A stretch of DNA of 64,000 nucleotides from JASGJS01 sp047601185 (lineage in GTDB: Bacteria > Pseudomonadota > Gammaproteobacteria > JAURND01), in NCBI GenBank assembly GCA_047601185.1, contig JASGJS010000001.1:1612001-1676000 (forward strand), read 5' to 3'. A model generated the notes under the pieces. It was not told the DNA's origin, searched no databases, and saw only the letters and a list, made by a program, of their open reading frames with translations. This document shows, in pieces, positions 1 to 8,501 of the stretch (position 1 is its first letter; each line of letters opens with the position of its first letter). The translations under genes were made by a program, and so were the position numbers.

Positions 1-132
1 ACGCGTACGAATAGAATCTGGGAACACTTTCCCAGCGGTAGGATATTATAGACGAATAATTTGAGGATGACGAGGAAGGAAAGTGGATTTAGGATGGGCG
101 CCCTCCCTGTCAGAACGACGCCCAACGATTTC

Positions 133-534
133 TTACGAAAACTCTTCAAGCTTACTGACAAAATCGGTTTGTAAGACTAATTGAACGAGTTCCTGTTTGT
201 TACGGCAAGACATCTTTAATTTCATGTTATGGGTATAACTTGAAATGGTTCGATGTGAGATTTCCATGGCTTGGCCGGTCTCTACTTGAGTAAACCCATG
301 AATAAAGTAATACATGCATCGTGCTTCTTGTCCGCTCAGATAAACACCCGGATATTTACTCCCCAAATAATAGCGCTTAGGGGGGGTAATCGGCGTTGTG
401 GCAGTAGATCTAAATTTAGTGTATGACAGTGCAGCCAGCGTTTTCCGTTGTGCTGCAGTTTCCCAATCTTTTATTAAAGAAAAAATAGTCGATGTGGGGA
501 GCTTAACGCTCAACATTTCTACTTTTTTAGTCAT
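133..534 (-). CDS. Short LuxR/GerE-type HTH transcriptional regulator
   Basis: Predicted DNA-binding regulator. The C-terminal ~65 residues form a LuxR-type helix-turn-helix: LSGQEARCMYYFIHG, then ISHRTISSYTHNMKLKM and CRNKQELVQLV. The preceding RYYLGSKYPGVYL linker resembles regulators I associate with Legionella. The remaining N-terminus (~65 residues) has no recognisable receiver or autoinducer domain and is short, so the signal is unknown. An upstream in-frame ATG at 555 is possible, but I chose the ATG at 534 because GGAGG (540-544) lies 5 nt before it. That gives about 133 residues. It is transcribed away from the neighbouring orphan gene; its targets cannot be inferred from position. 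Confidence 0.8.
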   Translation of the reverse strand: MTKKVEMLSVKLPTSTIFSLIKDWETAAQRKTLAALSYTKFRSTATTPITPPKRYYLGSKYPGVYLSGQEARCMYYFIHGFTQVETGQAMEISHRTISSYTHNMKLKMSCRNKQELVQLVLQTDFVSKLEEFS

Positions 535-838
535 TATAGCCTCCATGATTTCCATTAAAATGTGCTTGAGATCTTACGCCAGCTCCTTTTAAGCACAGGG
601 TTCGAGGAGCCAACATCGGAATGGTGTGATTAGCTCAAGACTCCTAATTCAACAGGCAGATTATATAAACTCCCTCTTAGAAATAAGATGCCATAATTAA
701 AAGATGAAAATGATGATTTAATTCTATTAATGGAATTTATCCATTGAAAATATGAGATAAAAACTAAACTTATTATATAAATTAAATCAAAATCATTGAT
801 ACAATGTGAAAAAATTGTTATATTTAGGTGAATTTTTT
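535..838. other. AT-rich intergenic region between luxR-type gene and palindromic element
   Basis: There is no supported gene here. The region is strongly AT-rich from about 660 to 838. It presumably carries the promoter of the LuxR-type gene: a TATAAT-like hexamer reads on the minus strand at 660-665, but no convincing -35 box accompanies it. Confidence 0.5.
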
Positions 839-1035
839 GTATCCATTCAGCACAGCCTAAGGGAAGCTTGAGTTCATGTGAGGCAGGAGGCGTCGTCCCG
901 GCATGGATGCCGGGATCCAGTCTGCAGGAAGCAAAACTCTACATCCTTGTAATCTGGATCCCGGCATCCATGCCGGGACGACGCCTCCTGCCTCATATAA
1001 GATCAAGCTCTCCCTAGGATGTGCTGAATCAATAC
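839..1035. repeat. MITE-like palindromic element, copy A (~197 bp)
   Basis: Terminal inverted repeats read GTATCCATTCAGCAC at the left and its imperfect complement at the right, continuing into AAGGGAAGCTTGAG-like sequence. The core is a strong palindrome (GGCATGGATGCCGGGATCC and its complement) flanked by GGCGTCGTCC arms. Near-identical elements occur at 25153-25350 and 42875-43077. It encodes no protein, as expected of a non-autonomous element. It lies 55 bp upstream of the next gene's ATG and may affect its expression. Confidence 0.85.
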
Positions 1036-1089
1036 AGTTTTTTTAGATAAATAAAAGCCATGTCGATGAACTAGATAACACAACAAAAA

Positions 1090-2394
1090 ATGCAAAAAGC
1101 AAGCCTACAAAAAATCGCGTGGCAAGATATCCGAGCAACCATTAGCGCCATCAACCCCGAATTAACGGCGATCATTGATGCCCTTGATCCCGGTCCAGAT
1201 CTTCCCCTGTATCGCGCTCGTTATCCTTATGGCAGCACGGTATTAAAAGAAGGGCTCTTTCAAATTCCTACGGCGGATGGGAGAGTCGTGCCAATGGCTG
1301 ATGCGAGCATTCCAGATCATGTTAAAATTAACTTTGCTTATGCAGCACATGACATTCCCGGCGGAATTGTTCTGAACCATAGCCTGCACAGTCATATCAA
1401 TTTAGAGTCGCAGATTTTACCGCTGGGGATTCATCAAGCTGGCGAGGTGTTCGCGTTGTGGCGTCACCTTGATCCAGACACTTCATTCTATCCGGCCTCT
1501 TTGTTTTCCATGACAGCGGGGGCTCGATTCATTTGCTTACTGCCTAATATCAGTGATCGTAGCTTACACAAAAACTTGAAAACCGAGTTCAAAATCCAAC
1601 ATCCACCGCCACAATCCTTACTAGAGCATTGGGATATTTTTAAATCCCTAACGGAGCATGTACGATCTCACTGCAATTGGGCGGTAGATTGCGTATTTTT
1701 TACTCATAGCTGGTTTGAAAAGATTAAACAAGATTCGGCTTGGCGGCCTTTTTACTTATATCTTTTGAAAAAAGCCTGGGAACAGTCCGCTTATCAGCGC
1801 AACCATATTTTCTATGAAGCGGTTTTTTCTTATCTGCAAGCACATAAAAATTTGAAGCCTAATCCCTATTTATCGAGCACAGTGAAACAATTATTTATGA
1901 TTGCCGCTGGTGCTATGCCAGGCTATGGGGTGGCCGTTGAAGAAACTTGCGCACCGATACGATTACTTCAGCAAATTTATCTGGAATGTTATGGGCTTAA
2001 ATATAATCCTACGATTTTTTTGCCGATGGTTTTTCAGAATACCCAGCCAGTTTATTATTCGTTATCATTGCCGAGCACATTAGAGTTTTTACCCAAGTCT
2101 CGTAAGCTTTCGACAACAATGCAGGATTTAAGCGAGCTGAGGCATGTGACGCACAGTTTTATGCAGGCCATCAAAAATGGCACAGTGCCAGTTCAACATA
2201 CGGCTATGGAAAAAGTGATGAATCAAATGGCTTTTGATTTTTTTCATAATAAACCGGATAAGCAGGAGGAAATTCAATTGACGACGGCGATGCCGGCGGG
2301 GGATGTGAATTTATTGGTGAACTTGTATGATGATCAAGTGAGAGATTTTTCGGCGTCGGGGACTTTAATTAGAGGATGTGTTAGAATAGGTTAA
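1090..2394 (+). CDS. Orphan protein, 434 aa, function unknown
   Basis: I do not recognise this family. It is a soluble-looking protein with no signal peptide or membrane segment. It is rich in aromatic residues and His, including a HSLHSHINLESQ stretch near residue 97 and a central helical, Trp/Phe/Tyr-rich region around 200-260. The ATG has no clear Shine-Dalgarno sequence (ACACAACAAAAA precedes it), so the start is uncertain. It stands alone, downstream of palindromic element A and just upstream of a type-2 repeat that begins 4 nt after its stop codon. Codon use and composition do not look foreign. Length and an uninterrupted frame support a real gene. Confidence 0.7.
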   Translation: MQKASLQKIAWQDIRATISAINPELTAIIDALDPGPDLPLYRARYPYGSTVLKEGLFQIPTADGRVVPMADASIPDHVKINFAYAAHDIPGGIVLNHSLHSHINLESQILPLGIHQAGEVFALWRHLDPDTSFYPASLFSMTAGARFICLLPNISDRSLHKNLKTEFKIQHPPPQSLLEHWDIFKSLTEHVRSHCNWAVDCVFFTHSWFEKIKQDSAWRPFYLYLLKKAWEQSAYQRNHIFYEAVFSYLQAHKNLKPNPYLSSTVKQLFMIAAGAMPGYGVAVEETCAPIRLLQQIYLECYGLKYNPTIFLPMVFQNTQPVYYSLSLPSTLEFLPKSRKLSTTMQDLSELRHVTHSFMQAIKNGTVPVQHTAMEKVMNQMAFDFFHNKPDKQEEIQLTTAMPAGDVNLLVNLYDDQVRDFSASGTLIRGCVRIG

Positions 2395-2398
2395 GTTA

Positions 2399-2466
2399 CC
2401 CCTCATCCGGCCTGTTCGGCCACCTTCTCCCACAAGGGGAGAAGGAAACAGCTCGCCACTTCAAAT
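2399..2466 (+). repeat. Type-2 palindromic repeat (CCCCTCATCC...GGAGAAGG)
   Basis: One copy of a repeat found at least ten times in the window. It contains two potential hairpins: CCGGCCTGTTCGGCC and CCTTCTCC...GGAGAAGG, followed by AACAGCTCGCCACTT. It lies between two convergent genes, directly after the stop of the orphan gene, where it could act as an mRNA 3'-end structure. Confidence 0.85.
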
Positions 2467-2504
2467 TTCAATTATTAAAGAAATTTCAACTTTGAGTTCT
2501 TACT

Positions 2505-3293
2505 TTATCTTACTTGAAGTTGGATGGGGGTAAAAGGCTCTTCTTGATGGACTAAGATGGCGCTTTGTTTTGCTAATTCTAATAGCGCTGATAAAGTGAC
2601 AACGACGCCGAGCCTGCCTTCTTTCAGGTCTAACAAGGTTTGAAAGCTGATCAGCGTTTGTCCTGATAATTGTTCTAAGATACAGGTCATCCGCTCGCGC
2701 ACGGATAGCACTTCTCGCTGGATTAAATACGGCACGCGGAAATTGGCGCGGGTTAACACTTCATTTAAAACTTGGCAGAGTTCTTCCAATTGAATATCGG
2801 GTAACGGTTTGACGCGATTTTCAAACTCTAATCCAGCAACAGAGACTAGCCAAATATCGCGTTCTACTCTGGGCAAATTGTCTAATTGCTCAGCTACCAC
2901 TTTGAGCTGTTCGTATTCCCTTAAACGACGGATTAATTCAGCGCGCGGGTCTTCATCTTCTGTGGTCAGTGTCGGTTTGGGCAATAATAATCTGGATTTA
3001 ATATCCGCTAACATGGCGCCCATCAGCAAATATTCAGCTGCTAATTCTAATTTTAACACTTGCATCAGTTCAATATATTGCTGATATTGGCGGGTGATTT
3101 CTGCAATCGGGATGTCTAAAATATCTAAATTTTGCTTTTTGATCAGATACAGTAATAAATCTAATGGGCCAGAAAAAGTTTCGAGGAAAATTTCTAATGC
3201 GTCAGGCGGGATATACAAATCTTGTGGTAAGGCGGTGTAAATCTCGCCGCGGACAATGGCCACTGGCACTAAAGCTTGAATATCTTCTATCAT
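2505..3293 (-). CDS. scpA: Segregation and condensation protein A
   Basis: Kleisin subunit of the bacterial condensin complex, which bridges SMC heads with ScpB during chromosome segregation. The N-terminal signature FSGPLDLLLYLI followed by DILDIPIAEITRQY is diagnostic. The 262-residue length is normal. The C-terminal winged-helix part (about 190-262) is present. Its ATG overlaps the tmk stop codon in an ATGA arrangement, indicating translational coupling. The usual neighbour of tmk in enterobacteria is holB; here scpA takes its place. scpB is not in the window. Confidence 0.95.
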   Translation of the reverse strand: MIEDIQALVPVAIVRGEIYTALPQDLYIPPDALEIFLETFSGPLDLLLYLIKKQNLDILDIPIAEITRQYQQYIELMQVLKLELAAEYLLMGAMLADIKSRLLLPKPTLTTEDEDPRAELIRRLREYEQLKVVAEQLDNLPRVERDIWLVSVAGLEFENRVKPLPDIQLEELCQVLNEVLTRANFRVPYLIQREVLSVRERMTCILEQLSGQTLISFQTLLDLKEGRLGVVVTLSALLELAKQSAILVHQEEPFTPIQLQVR

Positions 3294-3916
3294 AATAAGC
3301 TGTCCAAAAAGTTATTAAGCTCCACCTGAATCATTTCAAAAGATTTTTCAGCATTGATGATGACATAACGCGGATTATCTTGAGCAATCGATAAATATTC
3401 GTCTCTGACTCGATGAAAAAAATCTATCTTTTCTTGTTCGAAACGATCTTTGCCGCCTGATCGCTGACTAATTCGCTGCAAGCCTGTTTCCACTGAAACA
3501 TCGAGCAAAATCACAAAGTCGGGTTTCAGCACGCCTTGAACACAATGCTCTAATTCCGCGATTCGAGTGCGGGCAATTCCTCTGCCGCCGCCTTGATACG
3601 CATAAGTGGCATCGGTAAATCGATCGCATAACACCCATTGTCCCGCTGCAAGACTCGGTTGAATCACTTGCGCAATATGCTGTGCACGGCTGGCAAACAT
3701 CAATAATAATTCTGTATCTGCCGCAATGGGTTCAACATGCGGTTGTAACAAAATTTGGCGGATATTTTCAGCAATTTCCGTACCACCCGGCTCGCGCGTC
3801 ACCCGATGCGCAATATTCTTTTCAGTTAAAATAGTATCGAGAAAACGAATGGCCGTGCTTTTTCCCGCGCCTTCAATACCTTCTAACGTAATAAAATAGG
3901 GTTTGTTATGCTTCAT
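3290..3916 (-). CDS. tmk: Thymidylate kinase
   Basis: Phosphorylates dTMP to dTDP for DNA synthesis. The P-loop GIEGAGKST lies at residues 13-21 and the DRFTDATYAYQGGGR motif follows around residue 90. About 208 residues, normal for the family. I chose the ATG at 3916, which overlaps the mltG stop (ATGA) and is preceded by AGGGA, over an in-frame start 7 codons upstream. It sits between mltG and scpA with overlaps at both ends, so all three are one transcript. Confidence 0.95.
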   Translation of the reverse strand: MKHNKPYFITLEGIEGAGKSTAIRFLDTILTEKNIAHRVTREPGGTEIAENIRQILLQPHVEPIAADTELLLMFASRAQHIAQVIQPSLAAGQWVLCDRFTDATYAYQGGGRGIARTRIAELEHCVQGVLKPDFVILLDVSVETGLQRISQRSGGKDRFEQEKIDFFHRVRDEYLSIAQDNPRYVIINAEKSFEMIQVELNNFLDSLL

Positions 3917-4968
3917 GGCGTTATCCCTGATTTCCAACTATTTTGTAACAATGCCGCAGAAAAGCACATCTTTGGAATTGCAACCGCTTTGTGCGATTCA
4001 ACTGCTGCTAAATATTTTTGGGTCGCAGCGTGATGGGCTTGTAAATTTTCCGAGAAACGATGTGTTCCATCTCCTTTAGCCACATAATACAAATAAGGGG
4101 TATTTTGTGGATGGAGTGCAGCTTGGATTGAGCTGTAACTTGGCATGGCAATCGGTGTGGGGGGCAAGCCTTTGCGCGTATAGGTATTGTAAGGCGTGTC
4201 TTGCAATAATTCTACGCGCGTCAAGTTTTTGGGGTGATCTTGACCCAATCCATAAATCACGGTGGCGTCAATTTGCAAACGCATCCCTAATTGCAGGCGT
4301 TTGAGAATAATCCCAGCAATTATCGGTCGCTCTTGAAAATTAGCGGTTTCTTTTTCCACCATCGAGGCTATGATCAGAGCTTGATACGGCGCTTGATAAG
4401 GTAAGTTAGGCGCCCGCTTTAACCAAGCAGCTCGAAATTTTTTTTGCATTAAGCTTCGAGACATTTGTAATATTTTGGTGTCTTTAGTGCCTAAACTGAA
4501 TAAATACGTATCAGGATAGAAAAGTCCTTCGAATGCCATTTTTTGAGGGATTGAATCTCCTAAAGTATCGGGTAATGTGTGCGCTAAGTAAGGATTGTGT
4601 CTTATCGCTGTTAACATTTGTTTAAAAGTCCAGCCTTCTACAAAAGTGATTTTACGATATAAAATCTGCCCCTTTTGTAATTTTTGTAATAATTGATTGG
4701 CGGTAGAATGCGCGTCTAGTTGATATTCACCGGATTTTAAACGCGAGACTTTATACAGTTTGGCCATTCCTAAAAAATAAAAGCGATCAGGGATAAGATG
4801 CTGTTGAGAAAGCCGTAAAGATAATTGGTCAATCGTTTCATCAGGTTTAACGATAAATAATTTGGGCGTTGTCGTGACGGGTAAATAAAAAAATCGATAG
4901 CTGAACCACGCAAAGATCATTGCGACCACAAGGAGAATGACAATGAGGGAGCGGATAAAAAAGCGCAT
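3913..4968 (-). CDS. mltG: Endolytic murein transglycosylase MltG (YceG-like)
   Basis: Inner-membrane lytic transglycosylase that cuts nascent glycan strands. A single N-terminal membrane anchor spans residues 5-27. A LysM-like segment follows, then the catalytic YceG domain with EGLFYPDTY (147-155) and ASMVEKETA, whose Glu205 is the expected catalytic residue. 351 residues is normal. It follows fabF at a distance of 94 bp; pabC, which usually lies between fabF and mltG in E. coli, is absent here. Its stop codon overlaps the tmk start. Confidence 0.95.
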   Translation of the reverse strand: MRFFIRSLIVILLVVAMIFAWFSYRFFYLPVTTTPKLFIVKPDETIDQLSLRLSQQHLIPDRFYFLGMAKLYKVSRLKSGEYQLDAHSTANQLLQKLQKGQILYRKITFVEGWTFKQMLTAIRHNPYLAHTLPDTLGDSIPQKMAFEGLFYPDTYLFSLGTKDTKILQMSRSLMQKKFRAAWLKRAPNLPYQAPYQALIIASMVEKETANFQERPIIAGIILKRLQLGMRLQIDATVIYGLGQDHPKNLTRVELLQDTPYNTYTRKGLPPTPIAMPSYSSIQAALHPQNTPYLYYVAKGDGTHRFSENLQAHHAATQKYLAAVESHKAVAIPKMCFSAALLQNSWKSGITP

Positions 4969-5024
4969 GAATTAGAACTTCTCCATACGACTTAAGCGAT
5001 ACACCCATGAGATCCCGCTAACAA

Positions 5025-5045
5025 GTAGGCGGGACGTCAAGGTAG
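5025..5045. repeat. Remnant of REP-type element end
   Basis: GTAGGCGGGACGTCAAGGTAG matches the outer end of the large inverted repeat at 26264-26284 with two differences. An adjacent TCCCGC/GCGGGA pairing (from 5013) could form a small hairpin between fabF and mltG. No T-run follows, so it is not a classical terminator. Confidence 0.45.
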
Positions 5046-5062
5046 CAAGTCTGAACAAATCT

Positions 5063-6298
5063 TTAAACTTGTTTAAACAACAAACAGCCATTCGTTCCCC
5101 CAAATCCAAACGAATTAGACAATGCGTATTGGATTTTCATATCACGCGGGGTATTGGGGATAAAATCTAGGTCGCAACCTTCTCCAGGATTATCCAAATT
5201 AATCGTGGCAGGCGCAATTTGGTTTTGGAGAGCAAGCACAGAGAATATCGCTTCAACCGCACCGGCAGCACCGAGCAAATGTCCCGTAGAAGATTTGGTC
5301 GAACTGATCGCTACGCGATAAGCATGTTCACCGAACACTCTCTTAATGGTGTTGGCTTCCGCTAAATCCCCAATTACTGTCGAAGTGGCGTGTGCGTTAA
5401 TGTAATCAACCTGGGTAGGATCAATACCGGCATCGCGTAAGGTATTCTGCATCGCCAATGCTGTGCCCTGTTCATTCGGTGAGGTGATGTGGAAAGCATC
5501 ACCACTCATCCCAAAACCAGCTAATTCAGCATAAATGGGAGCGCCGCGTTTTTTAGCATGCTCGTATTCTTCTAAAACCACAATCCCCGCACCTTCTCCT
5601 AACACGAAACCATCTCGGTCTCTGTCCCAAGGTCGGCTGGCTTTTTCGGGTGCATCATTTCGGGTAGAGACCGCTCTCGCAGCGGCGAATCCCCCTACGC
5701 CTAATTCAGTGGTGGCCATTTCTACTCCACCTGCCACCATCACATCAGCGTCATTATAGGCAATCATACGGGCTGCATGGCCAATATTATGCGCGCCGGT
5801 GGTGCAAGCAGTGACAATGGCGATATTGGGCCCTTTCAAATTAAATTTAATGGAAACGAACCCGGCCACCATATTAATGATGACACTGGGGATGAAAAAG
5901 GGCGAAATCTTGCGAGGCCCTCCTTCTAACAAAGCCATTTGGTTTTTTTCAATGAGGGGTAAACCGCCAATACCAGACCCAATGGCGGCACCAATCCGAG
6001 GAGAATTTTCTTCGGTAATCACGATCCCTGAATCATCCAGCGCTTGTTTGGCTGCGGCATAGCCAAATTGAATAAAACGATCAATTTTGCGAGATTCTTT
6101 AGACGATAAATACTGATCTACGTCAAAATTTCTCACTAAAGCGCCAATTTGAGTTGTTAATCGGGAAGGATCAAAGGTATCAATGGTGCGAACACCGCTT
6201 TTTCCTTGTAATAGATTATCCCAGGTGTCTTTGACAGATAAACCTAAAGGCGTGATTAAGCCTAAACCCGTGACAACAACTCGTCTTTTATGATTCAA
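5063..6298 (-). CDS. fabF: 3-oxoacyl-ACP synthase II
   Basis: Beta-ketoacyl-ACP synthase of fatty acid elongation (type II FAS). The catalytic triad is visible: Cys165 in TACTTGAHNIG, His303 in NAHATST and His340 in KSSTGHLLGAAG. The C-terminal glycine-rich NSFGFGGTNG is present. 411 residues, full length. It follows acpP by 26 bp, the usual arrangement, and forms the distal end of the fab cluster. Confidence 0.97.
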   Translation of the reverse strand: MNHKRRVVVTGLGLITPLGLSVKDTWDNLLQGKSGVRTIDTFDPSRLTTQIGALVRNFDVDQYLSSKESRKIDRFIQFGYAAAKQALDDSGIVITEENSPRIGAAIGSGIGGLPLIEKNQMALLEGGPRKISPFFIPSVIINMVAGFVSIKFNLKGPNIAIVTACTTGAHNIGHAARMIAYNDADVMVAGGVEMATTELGVGGFAAARAVSTRNDAPEKASRPWDRDRDGFVLGEGAGIVVLEEYEHAKKRGAPIYAELAGFGMSGDAFHITSPNEQGTALAMQNTLRDAGIDPTQVDYINAHATSTVIGDLAEANTIKRVFGEHAYRVAISSTKSSTGHLLGAAGAVEAIFSVLALQNQIAPATINLDNPGEGCDLDFIPNTPRDMKIQYALSNSFGFGGTNGCLLFKQV

Positions 6299-6324
6299 AG
6301 TCGTTTACCTCTTTCTCGTCAATA

Positions 6325-6570
6325 TTAAGCTTGGGTGTGCTCTTTAATGTATTGAATGGCATCTCCCACAGTTTTAATTTTTTCTGCATGTTCATCGGGA
6401 ATTTCCATATTAAATTCTTCTTCAAAAGCCATAACCAGTTCTACTGTGTCTAAGGAATCTGCACCCAAATCGTCAACAAAGGAAGCTTCCTCGGTGACTT
6501 TGGGGGGCTCGACGCCTAATTGTTCATTAACGATTTTTTTAACTCTTTCTTCGATTGATGATGCATTCAT
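6325..6570 (-). CDS. acpP: Acyl carrier protein
   Basis: Carries acyl intermediates on a phosphopantetheine arm. The attachment serine is in DDLGADSLDTVELVMAFEEE, about residue 39. The protein is 81 residues and strongly acidic, typical of AcpP. It lies between fabG and fabF, but is separated from fabG by 266 bp containing a long inverted repeat, so it may also have its own promoter. Confidence 0.97.
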   Translation of the reverse strand: MNASSIEERVKKIVNEQLGVEPPKVTEEASFVDDLGADSLDTVELVMAFEEEFNMEIPDEHAEKIKTVGDAIQYIKEHTQA

Positions 6571-6626
6571 CGGATAATCCCTCTGATTTAAGTTTATGTA
6601 AAAATAAAGTAACTATTCACTACCTA

Positions 6627-6777
6627 AGCTAGACTTGGCACCAGGCCCTTAGAGGCCTTGGTGTCGCAAGGTTGGGCATCCATGAACAAGGATGTTCATG
6701 GTGAGCCTACAAGGAAGTATTCACGGCGTCCCAACCGGCGACACCAAGGCCTCTAAGGGCCTAAGTTGTATCTAGCT
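6627..6777. repeat. ~150-bp inverted repeat between fabG and acpP
   Basis: The arms AGGCCCTTAGAGGCCTTGG (from 6643) and CCAAGGCCTCTAAGGGCCT (to 6762) are perfect complements. Pairing continues inward with GTGTCGC/GCGACAC and outward with AGCTAGA/TCTAGCT. The ~70-bp centre contains a second small palindrome (CATGAACAAGGATGTTCATG). I see no other copy in the window. It could be a small mobile palindrome or an RNA structure in the fab transcript. Confidence 0.8.
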
Positions 6778-6836
6778 AAATGTTTACAAATAAATTCGTC
6801 TTACCACATTAATCTCGACCCTTAGAGCCGCAAGGC

Positions 6837-7580
6837 CTACATCATATACATTCCGCCATTAATATGCAAAGTCGTCCCTGTAATATAAGCTGCTTCCTCA
6901 GAAGCCAAAAAAGCAGCAGCCGCTGCAATCTCCTCAGCCTTACCTATGCGTGCCATGGGAATTTTGCTGAGTATTAACTGTTGTTGCGCTTCAGTCAAGT
7001 TACGGGTCATATCCGTATCAATAAAACCGGGTGCAATCACATTGACAGTCACATTACGTGCCGCCACTTCGAGCGCTAAGGCTTTACTAAACCCAATCAT
7101 ACCAGCTTTAGCAGCAGCATAATTCGCTTGCCCAGGGTTGCCCGCCACCCCTGCGATGGAACTTAAGTTAATCATACGGCCCCAACGTTTTTTAATCATC
7201 GCTTTAATACAGATTTTCGATAGACGAAAAATAGCGTTCAAATTCGTATCGATGACTTGAGACCACTCCGCATCACTCATACGCAATAATAAATTATCCT
7301 GGGTAATGCCAGCGTTATTGACCAGAATGTCTGGCATTCCACATCCCAATTGTAACTCAGTAAACAGCGCATCAATAGAGGATTGTTGTGTCACGTCTAA
7401 CACAAAGCCCTGCCCTTTATAGCCTTCCTGAGCCAATGTCGCGGTGATGTGTTCTGCACCCGCTGGTGTGGTAGACGTACCCACCACAACCGCTCCTTCT
7501 TGGGCTAACCGTAATAAAATGGCATGACCCAAACCTCGGCTAGCACCTGTCACTAATGCGACTTTACCCGTTAAATTCAT
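6837..7580 (-). CDS. fabG: 3-oxoacyl-ACP reductase
   Basis: NADPH-dependent SDR enzyme that reduces beta-ketoacyl-ACP. The Rossmann motif TGASRGLGHA lies at 11-20, NNAG at 88-91, and the catalytic Ser141, Tyr154 and Lys158 (YAAAK) are in place. 247 residues, full length. It follows fabD closely (10-bp gap) in the fab operon. Confidence 0.97.
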   Translation of the reverse strand: MNLTGKVALVTGASRGLGHAILLRLAQEGAVVVGTSTTPAGAEHITATLAQEGYKGQGFVLDVTQQSSIDALFTELQLGCGMPDILVNNAGITQDNLLLRMSDAEWSQVIDTNLNAIFRLSKICIKAMIKKRWGRMINLSSIAGVAGNPGQANYAAAKAGMIGFSKALALEVAARNVTVNVIAPGFIDTDMTRNLTEAQQQLILSKIPMARIGKAEEIAAAAAFLASEEAAYITGTTLHINGGMYMM

Positions 7581-7590
7581 TGTTATTCTC

Positions 7591-8490
7591 CTAAGGTTGA
7601 ATAGGCTGGGTGGTCACACTCGAATCAATGCGTTTATTAAGCCCGGCTAATACTTTGCCTGGTCCACATTCTATAAATGTTTTGACACCAGATTGAACCA
7701 TAAATTGTATGACTTCCACCCAACGAACCGGCGAATAGAGCTGTCTGACTAACGCGGACCGTATTTTAATGGGATCTTCGTAACAAGCTGCATCCACATT
7801 GTTGACCACTGAAATGTGAGGTTTATTCAGCGGGATTTCATTTAAACTGGCTTCTAGCGCTTCGGCCGCATGCTTCATTAACCGACAATGCGAAGGCACG
7901 CTCACCGGCAATTTGACAGCCATTTTGGCGCCAGCGGCTTTAGCATTCTGAATGGCGCGCTCAACGGCTTCAGCTTGCCCCGCGATCACAATTTGACCCA
8001 TCGCATTAAAATTGGCAGGCTCTAACACTTGTCCATTGGCGGAGTCTTGGCATAAACGCGTCACTGCTTCAGTATCCAACCCAATAATCGCTGCCATGGC
8101 GCCTTGGCCCTGTTCAACAGCTTGCTGCATCAGGCGACCTCGTAGTTGCACGAGAGACACCGCTGCAGTAAAGTCTAAGGCTTCAGCACAAACCAGGGCC
8201 GTATATTCCCCTAAACTATGCCCCGCTAAAAATGCAGGGGTTTGCGGTTGGCGTGATTGCGCTAAACGCCATAAAGCCACGCTGCTGGTCAACAGGGCGG
8301 GCTGGGTATATTCTGTCTGGTTCAGTTGCTCTTCTGGGCCTTGTTGCACTAAAGACCAAAGGTCATAGTTTAAACTATTGGAGGCTTCCTGGAAAGTTTC
8401 TAGGATAATCGCCTCATGAGCGAATTCCTTTAACATTCCGACGCTTTGGGAGCCTTGGCCGGGGAAGATGATTGCAAGTTTTTCTGTCAT
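7591..8490 (-). CDS. fabD: Malonyl-CoA:ACP transacylase
   Basis: Transfers malonyl groups to ACP for fatty acid synthesis. FPGQGSQ is at residues 9-15, the nucleophile Ser92 is in GHSLG and the catalytic His201 is in PSHCRLM. I chose the ATG at 8490 (299 residues). An in-frame extension to 8526 reads through the adjacent repeat and would add 12 non-homologous residues. The only purine-rich ribosome-binding candidate, GATGAGGGGG, is the end of that repeat, so the repeat appears to supply the translation signal. It lies between fabH and fabG. Confidence 0.96.
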   Translation of the reverse strand: MTEKLAIIFPGQGSQSVGMLKEFAHEAIILETFQEASNSLNYDLWSLVQQGPEEQLNQTEYTQPALLTSSVALWRLAQSRQPQTPAFLAGHSLGEYTALVCAEALDFTAAVSLVQLRGRLMQQAVEQGQGAMAAIIGLDTEAVTRLCQDSANGQVLEPANFNAMGQIVIAGQAEAVERAIQNAKAAGAKMAVKLPVSVPSHCRLMKHAAEALEASLNEIPLNKPHISVVNNVDAACYEDPIKIRSALVRQLYSPVRWVEVIQFMVQSGVKTFIECGPGKVLAGLNKRIDSSVTTQPIQP

Positions 8491-8501
8491 TTTATATTTT
8501 T

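Noticed and set aside
660..665. TATAAT hexamer (minus strand) as promoter of the LuxR-type gene
   Set aside because: No acceptable -35 box at 16-18 nt in an AT-rich region where such hexamers arise by chance.
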